A stretch of 63,520 nucleotides of DNA from Nitrospirota bacterium (GTDB taxonomy: Bacteria; Nitrospirota; Leptospirillia; Leptospirillales; Leptospirillaceae), in the NCBI GenBank assembly GCA_021816465.1, contig JAKAYF010000002.1, positions 1 through 63,520 of the forward strand, read 5' to 3'. Under the pieces are notes generated by a model. The model worked only from the letters and a program-made list of their open reading frames with translations, was not told the origin of the DNA and ran no database searches. Shown here piece by piece: positions 1 through 9,458 of this stretch (position 1 is the first letter of the stretch; every line of letters starts with the position of its first letter). The position numbers were made by a program, and so were the translations under genes.

Positions 1-242
1 TTCGGATAGGCCGAAGAGATCCTTTTCCGACAGACCGGACAGGTCCTCCGGCGATCGTTTTCAATCGAGAGAAAGGTCCGAGCGTCCAAGAGAGGGAGGA
101 CGTCCCGCTTCTGAAGAAAGTCCCCGGAGCTCTTCTTATCGGGGAAACGGTGAACGGACCAGACCACATTCGCCAGGCAGCCGTCCATCAGGACGTCCCG
201 GGCAAGGTTCGGGTTCCCCCAGGAATGGCAAACCAAAAACAA
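1..242 (-). CDS. Partial open frame at the window edge, unrecognised
   Basis: A minus-strand frame stays open from about position 242 to the left edge, so its 3' end is outside the window. The translation is protein-like and contains a C-P-V-C pair near the edge and two further cysteines, but I do not recognise a family. The frame is closed by a stop just upstream and has no ATG; a TTG at 242 preceded by AAGGG is the only plausible start. It could equally be a decayed gene. The stretch is the only thing upstream of aspS here. Confidence 0.3.
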   Translation of the reverse strand, partial: MFLVCHSWGNPNLARDVLMDGCLANVVWSVHRFPDKKSSGDFLQKRDVLPLLDARTFLSIENDRRRTCPVCRKRISSAYP

Positions 243-283
243 GACGCCCTTAACAGACTCACTACGATAAAGAGGAAGAACTC

Positions 284-2050
284 ATGGTTCGATCGCACCC
301 CATTATTGATATTGTTTCCCTTCCGATAGGGTCAATGACAACACTTTCAGGTTGGGTACAAACCGTCAGGGACCACGGATCTCTCCTCTTTTTTGATTTA
401 AGGGACCGGACAGGAATTGCCCAGATCGTTATCGACACGGAGAAGAATCCCCATCTGATTGACGCGGCAAAGTCAATGAGGGATGAATGGGTTATCTCTG
501 TTCATGGAACAATCGAAAAAAGGCCTGAAGGGACAGAAAACACAACTCTCCCCACCGGTCGTCTTGAAATCAGGACCTCGACCATTACGGTTCTCAATAC
601 ATCTCCAACTCCTCCTTTTCCTATCGATGACCGGACAGAGATTTCCGAAACGCTTCGACTGACATATCGCTATCTTGATATGAGACGCCCTGAACTACGG
701 CGAAATCTCAAGCTAAGAAGTGAAGTTACCCATTTTCTCAGGAATCATCTTGTCTCCCATGGATTCTGGGAAGTCGAAACTCCGATCCTGACAAAGTCAA
801 CTCCTGAAGGCGCCAGAGATTTTCTGGTACCATCCAGACTCGAAAAGGGTTCATTCTACGCCCTTCCCCAATCTCCCCAACTTTTCAAACAGCTGCTGAT
901 GGTCGGTGGAATTGAAAAATATTATCAGATTGCCCGCTGCTTCAGGGATGAAGATCTTCGATCAGATCGTCAGCCTGAATTTACCCAGGTCGACATTGAA
1001 GCATCTTTTCTGACCGTCGACCAATTTCTCTTCCAAATGGAAGAAATGGTCTCCGCGCTTTTTTCACAGTTCACAGCTCATACGCCCCAAAAACCGTTTA
1101 TGCGCCTCACTTATCAGGAAGCCATGAACAACTATGGAACAGATAAACCAGACCTTCGATTTGACCTCAAGATGGTTCGACTTGATGAACAAGTTGCAGG
1201 AAATACCTTCAAGGTCTTCCTCGACGTTCTTGACAAAAAAGATGGCACGGTCATAGGGATCCGTTATCCGGGTGGGGCATCTTTATCCAGAAAAGAGATG
1301 GATACTCTTACACAATGGACCATTTCACAGGGAGCAAGTGGGCTCGCATGGATGAAATGGGAGTCAGGAGAACTATCCAGCCCAATCGCAAAATTCTTTC
1401 CCGAAGCAACTCAAAAGGCTATCCTCAAAAGTCTTGAGGCACAGCCCGGTGATCTGCTTCTCTTTGTTGCCGACATAAGAGCAAAAGCCCAAAAAATCAT
1501 GGGACAATTGCGGCTTCACATCGGCGATCGTCTGAATCTTAGAGACCCAAACCATTTTTCATTGCTATGGGTTGTGGACTTCCCGATGTTTGAGTGGAAT
1601 GATGAAGAAAATCGTCTTGATGCTTTACATCACCCTTTCACATCACCCCACTTCGATGATCTGGAAAAACTGGTCAGCGATCCTCTTGCAGTCCGATCGA
1701 ACGCCTACGATCTGGTTTTGAACGGAACTGAGCTTGGTGGAGGGAGTCAGAGAATCCATGAACGAACGATCCAGGAGACAGTCCTTAGCCTTCTCAAGAT
1801 CGAAAAGGAAGAGGCCCTTCAAAAATTTGGATTTCTGCTCGATGCATTGACCTACGGGGCACCACCACATCTTGGCATGGCCCTTGGACTTGACCGGCTC
1901 ATCATGCTTCTTGCAGGATCCAGCTCGATCAGGGATGTTATCGCTTTTCCCAAAACGCAAAAGGGCTCATGCCTCCTGACAAATGCCCCTTCAGGTGTCA
2001 GTTCATCCCAACTCAGAGATCTTGGTATTCGACTGACATCAAAAGACTAG
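284..2050 (+). CDS. aspS: Aspartyl-tRNA synthetase
   Basis: Cytoplasmic class II enzyme that charges tRNA-Asp with aspartate. At 588 aa it has the usual bacterial length. An N-terminal OB-fold anticodon-binding domain covers about residues 15-105. Class II motif 2 (FRDEDLRSDRQPEF) lies near residue 225 and motif 3 (GLDRLIMLL) near 540, with the bacterial GAD insertion between. ATG at 284 follows GAGGAA at good spacing. The OB domain reads RDHG and later RPEGTEN; a His and a Gly at these places are associated with non-discriminating enzymes that also make Asp-tRNA-Asn. That is an inference, as no gatCAB genes lie in the window. It converges with the nifA-like gene. Confidence 0.97.
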   Translation: MVRSHPIIDIVSLPIGSMTTLSGWVQTVRDHGSLLFFDLRDRTGIAQIVIDTEKNPHLIDAAKSMRDEWVISVHGTIEKRPEGTENTTLPTGRLEIRTSTITVLNTSPTPPFPIDDRTEISETLRLTYRYLDMRRPELRRNLKLRSEVTHFLRNHLVSHGFWEVETPILTKSTPEGARDFLVPSRLEKGSFYALPQSPQLFKQLLMVGGIEKYYQIARCFRDEDLRSDRQPEFTQVDIEASFLTVDQFLFQMEEMVSALFSQFTAHTPQKPFMRLTYQEAMNNYGTDKPDLRFDLKMVRLDEQVAGNTFKVFLDVLDKKDGTVIGIRYPGGASLSRKEMDTLTQWTISQGASGLAWMKWESGELSSPIAKFFPEATQKAILKSLEAQPGDLLLFVADIRAKAQKIMGQLRLHIGDRLNLRDPNHFSLLWVVDFPMFEWNDEENRLDALHHPFTSPHFDDLEKLVSDPLAVRSNAYDLVLNGTELGGGSQRIHERTIQETVLSLLKIEKEEALQKFGFLLDALTYGAPPHLGMALGLDRLIMLLAGSSSIRDVIAFPKTQKGSCLLTNAPSGVSSSQLRDLGIRLTSKD

Positions 2051-2058
2051 AGTCCTGT

Positions 2059-2086
2059 AAGGGGAGTTTAAGATTCTGCTCCCCTT
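2059..2086. terminator. Terminator between aspS and the nifA-like gene
   Basis: AAGGGGAG (2059-2066) and CTCCCCTT (2079-2086) form a perfect 8-bp stem, followed on the plus strand by a T-rich stretch. It lies between two converging genes and overlaps the stop codon of the nifA-like gene, so it could serve both directions. Confidence 0.5.
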
Positions 2087-3690
2087 ATTCCGTATTTTTC
2101 CATCCTATAAACCAATTGCCTCGTCGTAATACCAAGAGCAAGCGCCGCCCTGGTTTTTACCCCGCCCGACCGTTCAAGAGCCTTCACGATTCTCTCGCGC
2201 TCGATCTCCCTGATCGTGTCAGGCAAATCCGCATTGATTTCATGAACAGAGGAACCTCTTGGAGAGGGGATCGGATCCCGGGGTGCAAGACCAGGATCCG
2301 AAGGAGCCCCTTTCGCATCAACCGGCGCAGAACCACTGGAATGAACCGGAAAGAGAGCGAGTGTCTCGACCACATCACTTGCAGTGATGACATCTTTCCT
2401 GGCCATTACAACCAGCCGTTCTACGATATTTTCCAGCTCCCGGACATTTCCGGGCCAGTCATATTCCATAAAGACATCGATCGCATCGGATGAAATCCGG
2501 ACATCCCGTCCATTCTCCTCGATGAACCTTGAGCGGAAATGTTCAAGCAGGAGGGGAATATCTTCCTTCCGGTGCCTCAATGGCGGAAGGTAGATGGGAA
2601 TAACATTCAGCCGATAATACAGGTCTTCCCTGAATCGGTTCATCCTGACCTCCTGGTCAAGATTTCGATTGGTCGCAGCAACAATCCTCACATCAATTGG
2701 AATTGGCCTATTGGAGCCGATTCTTTCGACAACACGCTCCTGAAGAACTCGCAAGAGCTTTACCTGGACGGAAGGAGGAATTTCCCCAATTTCATCGAGA
2801 AAAATTGTCCCCTCGTTGGCAGCCTCGAAACGACCTGGTCTCGACAAGCTCGCTCCAGTAAAAGCCCCTTTCTCGTGTCCGAACAACTCGCTTTCAAGAA
2901 GAGTCTCAGGAATGGCGGCACAGTTAATCTGTATAAATGGCATTTTGCTTCTGGGGCTATTGAAATGGATTGCCTTTGCAATAACTTCCTTTCCCGTTCC
3001 GCTTTCCCCAAGGATCAAGACTGTCGCTCTGCTTGCCGCCACTTGGTGAACGCTTTCGGCAATTTGGGCAACCAGCTTCGATCGGCCGATCCATCCTGAA
3101 ATCGTGTACCTGTTTTTCAGGGCATGTTCTAGCCTCGTTGTTTCATCCTGCAAACGTCTTTTTTCATCATCAAAACTATGCCGCAAAAGAACAGCCTGAG
3201 CCATAATGGAACTGATTGTCGTCAACAAACGAACATCCTCTTCCAGACTCTCACGGCCTCCAGATGCACTCCTGTCTGCAGAAAGAACTCCAAGTTTTCT
3301 TCCCTGAAAGATCAGTGGAACAGCAATAAAAGCTGTTTTTTCCTTTTTGGAGAGTCTTGATCCGGTTCTGTTCAGAAATCGGGGCTCAAGGGAAATGTCA
3401 GGAACGATGACCGGCTCACCACTTTCCAGAACCATTCCAGTAATACCTTCGCCTTTTTTAAAACGTCCCCGCTCCTTTTCTTCCTCGGAAAGCCCATGGG
3501 CTATTTCCGTCGACAATTCATCAGAGGCGCCCTTTACAAGGAGAATGGAACTTCGGTGGAGGCCAAGGTTCTGATCAAGAATGGCAAGGATCTTGACAAG
3601 GGCAACATCCAGGTCAGGGCAGCTTGCAAGCTCCTGGCTGATTGAGAACAATGTTGTAAGTTCCTGAATAATTTGATGTTCGGATTCCAT
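2068..3690 (-). CDS. nifA: NifA-like sigma-54-dependent activator (GAF-AAA+-HTH)
   Basis: Enhancer-binding protein that activates RNA polymerase with sigma-54; the NifA group switches on nitrogenase genes. Domains: GAF sensor (about residues 20-165), AAA+ ATPase (about 195-435) with Walker A GESGTGKE and the sigma-54 contact loop GAFTGA, then a C-terminal helix-turn-helix ending [14 protein letters not shown], which is close to the NifA form. The Cys cluster that marks oxygen-sensitive NifA proteins is absent between the AAA+ domain and the linker. The start is ATG at 3690, behind AAAGGG; the frame is open 30 codons further up but without a good ribosome site. It follows the glnA terminator. 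The nifA name is an inference from the HTH, the GAF domain and the glnA context; another NtrC-family regulator is possible. Confidence 0.75.
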   Translation of the reverse strand: MESEHQIIQELTTLFSISQELASCPDLDVALVKILAILDQNLGLHRSSILLVKGASDELSTEIAHGLSEEEKERGRFKKGEGITGMVLESGEPVIVPDISLEPRFLNRTGSRLSKKEKTAFIAVPLIFQGRKLGVLSADRSASGGRESLEEDVRLLTTISSIMAQAVLLRHSFDDEKRRLQDETTRLEHALKNRYTISGWIGRSKLVAQIAESVHQVAASRATVLILGESGTGKEVIAKAIHFNSPRSKMPFIQINCAAIPETLLESELFGHEKGAFTGASLSRPGRFEAANEGTIFLDEIGEIPPSVQVKLLRVLQERVVERIGSNRPIPIDVRIVAATNRNLDQEVRMNRFREDLYYRLNVIPIYLPPLRHRKEDIPLLLEHFRSRFIEENGRDVRISSDAIDVFMEYDWPGNVRELENIVERLVVMARKDVITASDVVETLALFPVHSSGSAPVDAKGAPSDPGLAPRDPIPSPRGSSVHEINADLPDTIREIERERIVKALERSGGVKTRAALALGITTRQLVYRMEKYGIRGAES

Positions 3691-3754
3691 AAAGCCCTTT
3701 CTGATCGAAAAGGTCAGCAAGATTAGAAACCACGAGAAACGCAAGAAGAAAAAA

Positions 3755-3778
3755 GGCCCGAAGGGAATCCTTCGGGCC
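3755..3778 (-). terminator. glnA terminator
   Basis: Read on the minus strand, GGCCCGAAGG and CCTTCGGGCC form a perfect 10-bp stem with a 4-base loop, followed by TTTTTTC. It lies 40 bp after the glnA stop codon and before the nifA-like gene, so the two are probably separate transcripts. Confidence 0.9.
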
Positions 3779-3820
3779 AACAGGATAAACAGATACTAAA
3801 GGAAAACGCACAAATCGGGT

Positions 3821-5230
3821 CTAGACGTCATAATACAGGAAAAACTCATGTGGATGGGGGCGAAGTCGAACCTGATTGACATCCCTCTTGCGCTTTTCAG
3901 CAATCCACACTTCAATCAGATCCTTGGTAAAGACACCACCCTTAAGGAGGAAGTCATGATCTTTCTCCAGAGCATCAAGTGCGCCCTCGAGACTTCCTGG
4001 CATCTGCTTGATCTTCTTTCTCTCCCTGTCTGACATTTCGTAGATATCCTTGTCGAGAGGAGCTGGCGGAACAAGCTTGCGCTCGATTCCATCAAGACCC
4101 GCCATCAACATCGCCGAAAAGGCAATATAGGGGTTGGCACTTGGATCCGGGGTCCTGAATTCGATTCTCTTGGCTTTTTCACTTTTCGAGTACATCGGGA
4201 TCCGAATACAGGCGGAGCGATTTCTCTTCGAATACGCCAGATTGATCGGAGCTTCATAACCAGGAACCAGTCTCTTGTAAGAATTTGTCGTTGGTGCAAT
4301 AAAAGCCAACAGGGCAGGCGCATGATGCAGAAGACCGCCAATGTAGTGAATGGCCATCTCAGACAGGTCAGCGTAGCCACCTTTTCCGAAAAAGAGGTTT
4401 TTTCCACCCTTCCACAGACTCTGATGGCAGTGCATGCCCGAACCATTGTCCTGGAAAAGGGGCTTTGGCATAAAAGTGGCCGTCTTCCCATATTTTAATG
4501 CTGTATTTCTAACGACATACTTGTATTTCATCACGCTGTCAGCCATTTTGGTCAATGTGTCATAACGCATGTCGATTTCACACTGACCAGCCGTCGCCAC
4601 TTCATGATGATGGACCTCTGTTCTGATTCCAAGCTTTTCCATTGTCAGGATCATTTCAGAGCGCAGATCCTGGAGGGTATCATTGGGGGAAACAGGGAAA
4701 TAACCTTCCTTATGGCGGATTTTATAGCCAAGATTTGGCATCTCGTCACGGTCGGAGTTCCAGATGGCCTCGGAAGAGTCAACAGAATAGTGGGAGTAAT
4801 TTGATCCCTGCCCAAACTTCACATCATCAAAAACAAAAAACTCTGCTTCCGGTCCCCAATAGGAAACATCCGCAACTTTCTTGAGGTAAGACTCAGCTTT
4901 TTGAGCAATCAGGCGGGGATCCCTGGAGTAAGACTCACCAGTGATCGGATCTTTGATGTTACAGACCAGGACCAGCGTTGGCACCTGAGTGTAGGGATCC
5001 ATGAATGCCGAAGCCGGATCAGGAATCAGGAGCATGTCGGACTCATTGATTGCCTGGAACCCACGAATGCTCGATCCATCAAACCCCTTGCCTTCAGCAA
5101 ATGACTCTTCTGTCAACTCATGAAGTGATGTCGAAACATGTTGCCATGCACCAAAAAGATCCGTAAAGCGGTAATCAATAATCTGTACATTGTTTTTCTT
5201 AGCAAATTCAAGAACTTCTTTCGGTGTCAT
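3821..5230 (-). CDS. glnA: Glutamine synthetase type I
   Basis: Makes glutamine from glutamate, ammonia and ATP in the cytoplasm; it is the main ammonia-assimilating step. At 469 aa it has the standard GSI length. Visible signatures are the N-terminal DGSS loop region (FDGSSIRGF), the metal site EAEFFVFD, the catalytic MHCHQSLW segment and NRSACIRIP. Near residue 400 the sequence KDIYEMSD holds a tyrosine where GSI-beta enzymes are adenylylated, so regulation by GlnE is likely. ATG at 5230 follows AAGGAG. A promoter and a terminator-like hairpin lie in its leader, and a strong terminator follows. Confidence 0.97.
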   Translation of the reverse strand: MTPKEVLEFAKKNNVQIIDYRFTDLFGAWQHVSTSLHELTEESFAEGKGFDGSSIRGFQAINESDMLLIPDPASAFMDPYTQVPTLVLVCNIKDPITGESYSRDPRLIAQKAESYLKKVADVSYWGPEAEFFVFDDVKFGQGSNYSHYSVDSSEAIWNSDRDEMPNLGYKIRHKEGYFPVSPNDTLQDLRSEMILTMEKLGIRTEVHHHEVATAGQCEIDMRYDTLTKMADSVMKYKYVVRNTALKYGKTATFMPKPLFQDNGSGMHCHQSLWKGGKNLFFGKGGYADLSEMAIHYIGGLLHHAPALLAFIAPTTNSYKRLVPGYEAPINLAYSKRNRSACIRIPMYSKSEKAKRIEFRTPDPSANPYIAFSAMLMAGLDGIERKLVPPAPLDKDIYEMSDRERKKIKQMPGSLEGALDALEKDHDFLLKGGVFTKDLIEVWIAEKRKRDVNQVRLRPHPHEFFLYYDV

Positions 5231-5308
5231 CGAGTCGGGCTCCTTTCTTGATCAATCTTGGTGATGGGATAAAACCCATTGAAATATTGGGATGGAGACA
5301 CAAAAAAA

Positions 5309-5331
5309 GCGTCCTTTCATCAAAAAGACGC
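5309..5331 (-). terminator. Terminator-like hairpin in the glnA leader (possible attenuator)
   Basis: On the minus strand GCGTC (5331-5327) and GACGC (5313-5309) pair across a 13-base loop; a G-T and three A-T pairs extend the stem, and seven Ts follow. It lies about 40 bases after the predicted transcription start and 80 bases before the glnA start codon. In this place it would stop transcription before the gene unless it is prevented from forming. Confidence 0.5.
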
Positions 5332-5375
5332 CTTTGTCTTTCGACCGATGGGAAATATGGACCACGCTCCGGAGG

Positions 5376-5404
5376 ATTCTAGGCATTCAAATCGAGACTG
5401 TCAA
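5376..5404 (-). promoter_or_regulatory. glnA promoter, sigma-70 type
   Basis: Read on the minus strand: TTGACA (5404-5399), 17 bases, TAGAAT (5381-5376). The -35 box is perfect and the -10 box is one base off consensus. Transcription would start near 5369 and give a leader of about 140 bases. No sigma-54 (GG-N10-GC) element was seen here. Confidence 0.7.
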
Positions 5405-5597
5405 GATCCCGTTACAAGAAAATGAAATCCTTTCCCTATCAGGTGAAGATCTCCCCGAAAACTCCCGTATTATTACCCGCAAAGCTGACAGGATGCTGAC
5501 GAAAGGAAGTAAATCCTTTAAGATAATCCGGATGAAGGCATTTGCCAAAAGATTCAACAAAACCAACAAATCTTGCAACATATTAAAGAATGGAAAA

Positions 5598-7001
5598 ATG
5601 ACCCGACACAAAAACATTCCGGAAAACACCGATGTTCTGGTGATTGGTGGGGGATCGGCCGGCCGATATGCTGCAAAAGCAGCTGCCAGGAAAGGAGCAC
5701 GGGTAACTCTTGTCGACCCGGGACCCTTTGGAGGGCTCTGCATCCTGAAAGGCTGCATGCCCTCCAAGGCATTGTTACGCTCTGCCCATGTCAGACATCT
5801 CATCGTCTCTGAGCTTCCGGAACTGGGGCTAAGGCTTTCCGGCGGGCAAGTTGACCTGGATATGAATTACATTGTCGATGCAAAAGACAGGATGATAAAA
5901 GAGTTTGCAGATGATGCCCTTCAGGGGATCCTGAACAATCCATCCATTACGCTGGTCGAAGGTCTGTTTCGATTTACCGGCCCCCACGAGGGGAGTATCA
6001 GCGGAGCGCCTATATCGTTCAGAAAGGCGATCATCGCCTCAGGAACCCGGATCCGTCTTCCCCACATCAAGGGACTTGAGGCAAAAGACATCATGACCTC
6101 CGATGATATCCTCGAAACAAGGATCCTGCCCAAAAAAGTTGTCGTGATCGGAACTGGCCCGGTCGGACTTGAGCTTGGACAGTACCTCCACAACATGGGA
6201 TCAGATGTGACGATCCTCAATATCAATCCGGAATGGGGACATGGGCTCGATCGGACGATCTCCGATGCCTATCTTGATGCCTTGAGGGCGAGAGGACTCC
6301 CGATTCATATGGGCATTACAAATGAATGGGTGGAGAATACCCCCTTGGGGCCCATTATGCATTACATCCATAATGGCAAGGAACATTCCTGCCCGTTCGA
6401 CCGCCTCCTCTCGGCCATTGGACGGACGCCCGACACACATATTCTGGACCTGCCTGCCGCCGGGGTTGAAACCGCAGAAAAAGGCATTATCAAAGTCCTG
6501 TCCACGCTCCAGACAACCAATCCGGATATTTATGCAGCCGGGGATGTCACAGGGATTCTTCCCGTTCTGAATGTCGCAACATTCCACGGAGAAATGGCTG
6601 GGGAAAACGCAACAAGGGAACAGCCTCTCCCCGTCCCTGAACCACCGGTCCCCATCGCGATATTCACCGATCCGGAATACGCCCGCTCAGGCTTGTCGGA
6701 AAATGAAGCTCTTCACAAGGGATATTCGGTCATCACAGGCAAGATACCTTTTACAGATCTTGGGAAAGCCATTGTTTACCGCCGCACGGACGGATGGCTT
6801 AAAATTGTTGCCGATGAAAAGGATCGCAAGATTCTGGGGGCGGAGATGTTCGGTCCGGGAGCATCGGACCTGATCCATGTGATCCATGTTGCAATTGCAT
6901 TAGGGGCAACGCTTGACGACTACCAGAGGATTCTCCACATACACCCTACATTTGCAGAAATATTCAAATATCTGGTAGACGACTTGACCGATGCTATCTG
7001 A
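5598..7001 (+). CDS. Dihydrolipoamide dehydrogenase/mercuric reductase-like flavoprotein
   Basis: FAD- and NAD(P)-dependent disulfide oxidoreductase. FAD-binding GGGSAGRYA lies at the N-terminus, the redox pair C-I-L-K-G-C near residue 50, a second nucleotide site GTGPVGLELG near 185, the FAD motif AAGDV near 315, and a C-terminal dimer interface with HIHPTFAE. This order is that of the Lpd/MerA/glutathione reductase family. No lipoyl-complex genes or mer genes flank it, so the substrate is unknown. The frame is open from 5292, but the first 102 codons have no family similarity and overlap the glnA promoter; ATG at 5598 gives 467 aa, the family length. Its ribosome site is weak. Confidence 0.8.
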   Translation: MTRHKNIPENTDVLVIGGGSAGRYAAKAAARKGARVTLVDPGPFGGLCILKGCMPSKALLRSAHVRHLIVSELPELGLRLSGGQVDLDMNYIVDAKDRMIKEFADDALQGILNNPSITLVEGLFRFTGPHEGSISGAPISFRKAIIASGTRIRLPHIKGLEAKDIMTSDDILETRILPKKVVVIGTGPVGLELGQYLHNMGSDVTILNINPEWGHGLDRTISDAYLDALRARGLPIHMGITNEWVENTPLGPIMHYIHNGKEHSCPFDRLLSAIGRTPDTHILDLPAAGVETAEKGIIKVLSTLQTTNPDIYAAGDVTGILPVLNVATFHGEMAGENATREQPLPVPEPPVPIAIFTDPEYARSGLSENEALHKGYSVITGKIPFTDLGKAIVYRRTDGWLKIVADEKDRKILGAEMFGPGASDLIHVIHVAIALGATLDDYQRILHIHPTFAEIFKYLVDDLTDAI

Positions 7002-7016
7002 TGACCGGATAGCATA
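6992..7016. repeat. Inverted repeat spanning the flavoprotein stop codon
   Basis: ATGCTATC (6992-6999) and GATAGCAT (7009-7016) are perfect inverted repeats over the end of the flavoprotein gene. No run of Ts follows on either strand, so it is at most a weak terminator or RNA-stabilising hairpin. Confidence 0.35.
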
Positions 7017-7058
7017 TGCGCATCAAAACATGCCACGCAAAATTTCTCAGGAGCGTTG

Positions 7059-8432
7059 ATGAAAAAACCCCTTTCACTGCTCATTGTCAGACCTTCAGGA
7101 AAAACTCAGAGGGAATGGGTTCAGACAGTTCAAACGCTCTTGCAGGTCTCTGCATCCCAGTTTAAAATATCCGCCTTTATCGATCCTGATCCCTCTGAAG
7201 ATTTTTGCCTTATTGCAAGCTATGAACAAATTCCTTTTGGAAAATCCTGGACAGAAATCAAAACACACAATGAAGCATATGTCGTTCTTGCTGAAGAAGA
7301 CCGTGCTTCCGCTGGCGTCCCCGGAAACGTACCTGTTTTGCCATTTGACGTTATTGAACTCCTCCGCCATGAAATCACCGCAAAGTTTTCGCTTTTATCT
7401 GTCCTGACCAGACTGCAGACCTTTATCCAGACAATCACCGGCCTGGGTTCGCCAGAAACTTCTTTTGCCGAAATGATTTCGACTGCAACACGGAATTTTC
7501 TGAATGCAAGGGGGGTTATCTATCTCAAGACCTCTGCCCACTCCAAGACATTGAAGGTGGAAGCCAAAAGCATAGAGGGAAATTTTCTTCTTCCCAAAGA
7601 CGACCTGGCCCTACCATCACATTTTTTCAGAGAACCTCCATTTATCCAGAATCCGACAACACTTCATTCCCCCTCATCAGCACCACCGCTACTGAGGGAG
7701 TTCATCCGGAACAATCCTTTTTATCTCTTGCCGATTGACTATCATATCCCTTACCCCAAGCATTTTCTTCTCGTTATCCCTGATACGCTTGAATACAACT
7801 CATTAAAAACAACCCTTGAAATGAAAAATGCGGTCGAACTTTGCTTTCCTCTTTTGGGAACAAGTCTTTCCCTGCACAAAAACCATCTTGCACTTAAGAA
7901 AAAAGCCGAACTTGATACAATGACCGGTGCTTACAACAGAGCCTCAATCGAAGAAATCCTCTCAAATGAGATCGCCCAGACCAAGCTCCAGGGAAACAAC
8001 CTTTCAATCCTCATGATTGATCTCGATCACTTCAAAAAGATCAATGACAAGTTTGGCCATCTTGCCGGGGACGAGGTTCTGATTGAGCTGACAAAAAGTG
8101 TTTCGGAAGCGCTTCGATCGGAAGACCGCATAGGGCGTTACGGGGGGGAAGAATTTCTGGTCATTTTACCGGGAACCACCACAAAAACAGCAAGAAGCAT
8201 TTCGGAAAGGATTCTCAGCAGAGTCCAGTCTCTGACGTTCTTGAAATACCCGGACATCAGACTGACTGTCAGCATAGGAATCGCCTCCTACCCGGAGCAT
8301 GCCCCGCATCTGACAGGGCTTCTGGCCATCGCTGACCAAATGTTATACAACTCAAAATACTCCGGTCGGAACAGAGCTTCAGCCCCCAAAGAACGCATAG
8401 AGCCAACCGAACAGGGAGTTGTTTCACAATGA
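7059..8432 (+). CDS. Diguanylate cyclase (GGDEF domain)
   Basis: Makes the second messenger cyclic di-GMP from two GTP. The N-terminal 280 residues are a divergent sensor part with GAF-like character and no clear membrane segment. The C-terminal GGDEF domain (about 290-445) has DLDHFKKIND, the active-site form GGEEF, and an RSED sequence five residues before it, which is an intact inhibitory I-site (RxxD). No EAL domain is present. ATG at 7059 follows CAGGAG; a TTG three bases earlier is less likely. The signal it senses is unknown. Confidence 0.88.
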   Translation: MKKPLSLLIVRPSGKTQREWVQTVQTLLQVSASQFKISAFIDPDPSEDFCLIASYEQIPFGKSWTEIKTHNEAYVVLAEEDRASAGVPGNVPVLPFDVIELLRHEITAKFSLLSVLTRLQTFIQTITGLGSPETSFAEMISTATRNFLNARGVIYLKTSAHSKTLKVEAKSIEGNFLLPKDDLALPSHFFREPPFIQNPTTLHSPSSAPPLLREFIRNNPFYLLPIDYHIPYPKHFLLVIPDTLEYNSLKTTLEMKNAVELCFPLLGTSLSLHKNHLALKKKAELDTMTGAYNRASIEEILSNEIAQTKLQGNNLSILMIDLDHFKKINDKFGHLAGDEVLIELTKSVSEALRSEDRIGRYGGEEFLVILPGTTTKTARSISERILSRVQSLTFLKYPDIRLTVSIGIASYPEHAPHLTGLLAIADQMLYNSKYSGRNRASAPKERIEPTEQGVVSQ

Positions 8433-8448
8433 AACAGTCCGAATCATC

Positions 8449-9045
8449 TTAGCGCAATCGAGCCAACGCCTCCATTTTCTGCTGATATAGCCGGAACCGC
8501 TCCTCATTTGCCAAGACACCCATGACATATGCATTACGGGCGTTGCCTTTCCTCCCACTATACAGACCGATCATTCCGTAGACTGACCCGTGGGACAGAA
8601 GCAGATCATGCCGAATAATCATCATTCCAACGCGAACATTGACAGCAATCCTGTATAAGTCCTTAAAAGAAAGGGGCCAGAGCCTTGATCCCTTTTTGCG
8701 GGCAAAATGTTTTTTCCAGAACGCATAATGGATTTGAAAAAGTCCATAATCTCCGGAATCCCTGTTCATTGCCATCGGGTTAAAAGCAGATTCCCGCTCC
8801 ATGATGGCAACACCAAGATCTACAGGAACCCCAAGAAGTGCTGACTGGCGAACAATTTCACGAGAAATCTTCCAGGCCTGCTTGCGGGACAGGTGGACAC
8901 GATTGTGATTCAGAATGTACGAGGACAGAATATCTGTACCGGAATCGGCCAGATCTCCGGAAAAAGCCTGAGCAGACATGCCAGGTAATGAGGCAAATAA
9001 AAGACAAAAAAAGAGGAGCCCTCCAAAAAACAAAGGACTCCCCAT
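8449..9045 (-). CDS. Lytic transglycosylase (SLT domain), exported
   Basis: Predicted exported muramidase that cleaves peptidoglycan glycan strands. The N-terminus MGSPLFFGGLLFF to SAQA is a signal peptide. The catalytic domain has ERESAFNPMAMN, where the first Glu of the ES pair is the expected acid, followed by GDYGLFQIH, the usual GLMQI box. At 198 aa it is a compact SLT protein. The frame runs up to 9231 inside erpA, but only ATG at 9045 puts the signal peptide at the start; its ribosome site is weak. It follows erpA at 52 bp and converges with the GGDEF gene. Confidence 0.82.
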   Translation of the reverse strand: MGSPLFFGGLLFFCLLFASLPGMSAQAFSGDLADSGTDILSSYILNHNRVHLSRKQAWKISREIVRQSALLGVPVDLGVAIMERESAFNPMAMNRDSGDYGLFQIHYAFWKKHFARKKGSRLWPLSFKDLYRIAVNVRVGMMIIRHDLLLSHGSVYGMIGLYSGRKGNARNAYVMGVLANEERFRLYQQKMEALARLR

Positions 9046-9097
9046 CTTACACAAAGCTTCAAAGAGAAAAACCTGAAACGGACGAACTTCCTTCAAC

Positions 9098-9421
9098 CTA
9101 GGTTGAAAAAGAGCTTCCACAACCACAAGAACTCTTGGCGTTTGGATTCTTGATTGCAAAACCCGATCCATAGAGATTCTCGACATAGTCGACTTCCGCA
9201 CCGTCAAGCAACGGGTAGCTTTGTGCATCAATAAAGAGTTTTACACCAGACTCTTCAATGATCTGGTCCATTTCACCGGGAGCCTCTTCAAAGGCCATCC
9301 CATATTGAAAGCCATGGCAACCACCGCCGGAGACATAAACGCGAAGACCATAACCGACCTTGTTTTCTGAAGTCAGATATTCACTGACTTTCTCAACTGC
9401 TTTTTCTGACATGCTGATCAT
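9098..9421 (-). CDS. erpA: Iron-sulfur cluster insertion protein (ErpA/IscA/HesB type)
   Basis: A-type carrier that delivers Fe-S clusters to target proteins, here probably to the many ferredoxin, Rieske and radical SAM proteins of this organism. The 107 aa include the three conserved ligand cysteines: one in SGGGCHGF and two in the C-terminal CGCGSSF. AGGAGG lies nine bases before ATG 9421. The product could also be called IscA; no isc or suf operon is adjacent. Confidence 0.88.
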   Translation of the reverse strand: MISMSEKAVEKVSEYLTSENKVGYGLRVYVSGGGCHGFQYGMAFEEAPGEMDQIIEESGVKLFIDAQSYPLLDGAEVDYVENLYGSGFAIKNPNAKSSCGCGSSFST

Positions 9422-9458
9422 ATATCATATCCTCCTGTTGTGATTCCGTTTGAATAAT

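Noticed and set aside
1643-1960. 105-aa antisense frame in aspS
   Set aside because: Shadow of the well-supported aspS gene on the other strand.
5292-5597. N-terminal extension of the flavoprotein
   Set aside because: The 102 codons have no similarity to the family and cover the glnA promoter and leader hairpin.
5231-5600. Glutamine riboswitch or sigma-54 promoter before glnA
   Set aside because: Neither the conserved riboswitch core nor a GG-N10-GC promoter element was seen.
9046-9231. N-terminal extension of the lytic transglycosylase
   Set aside because: It would overlap erpA and put the signal peptide inside the chain.
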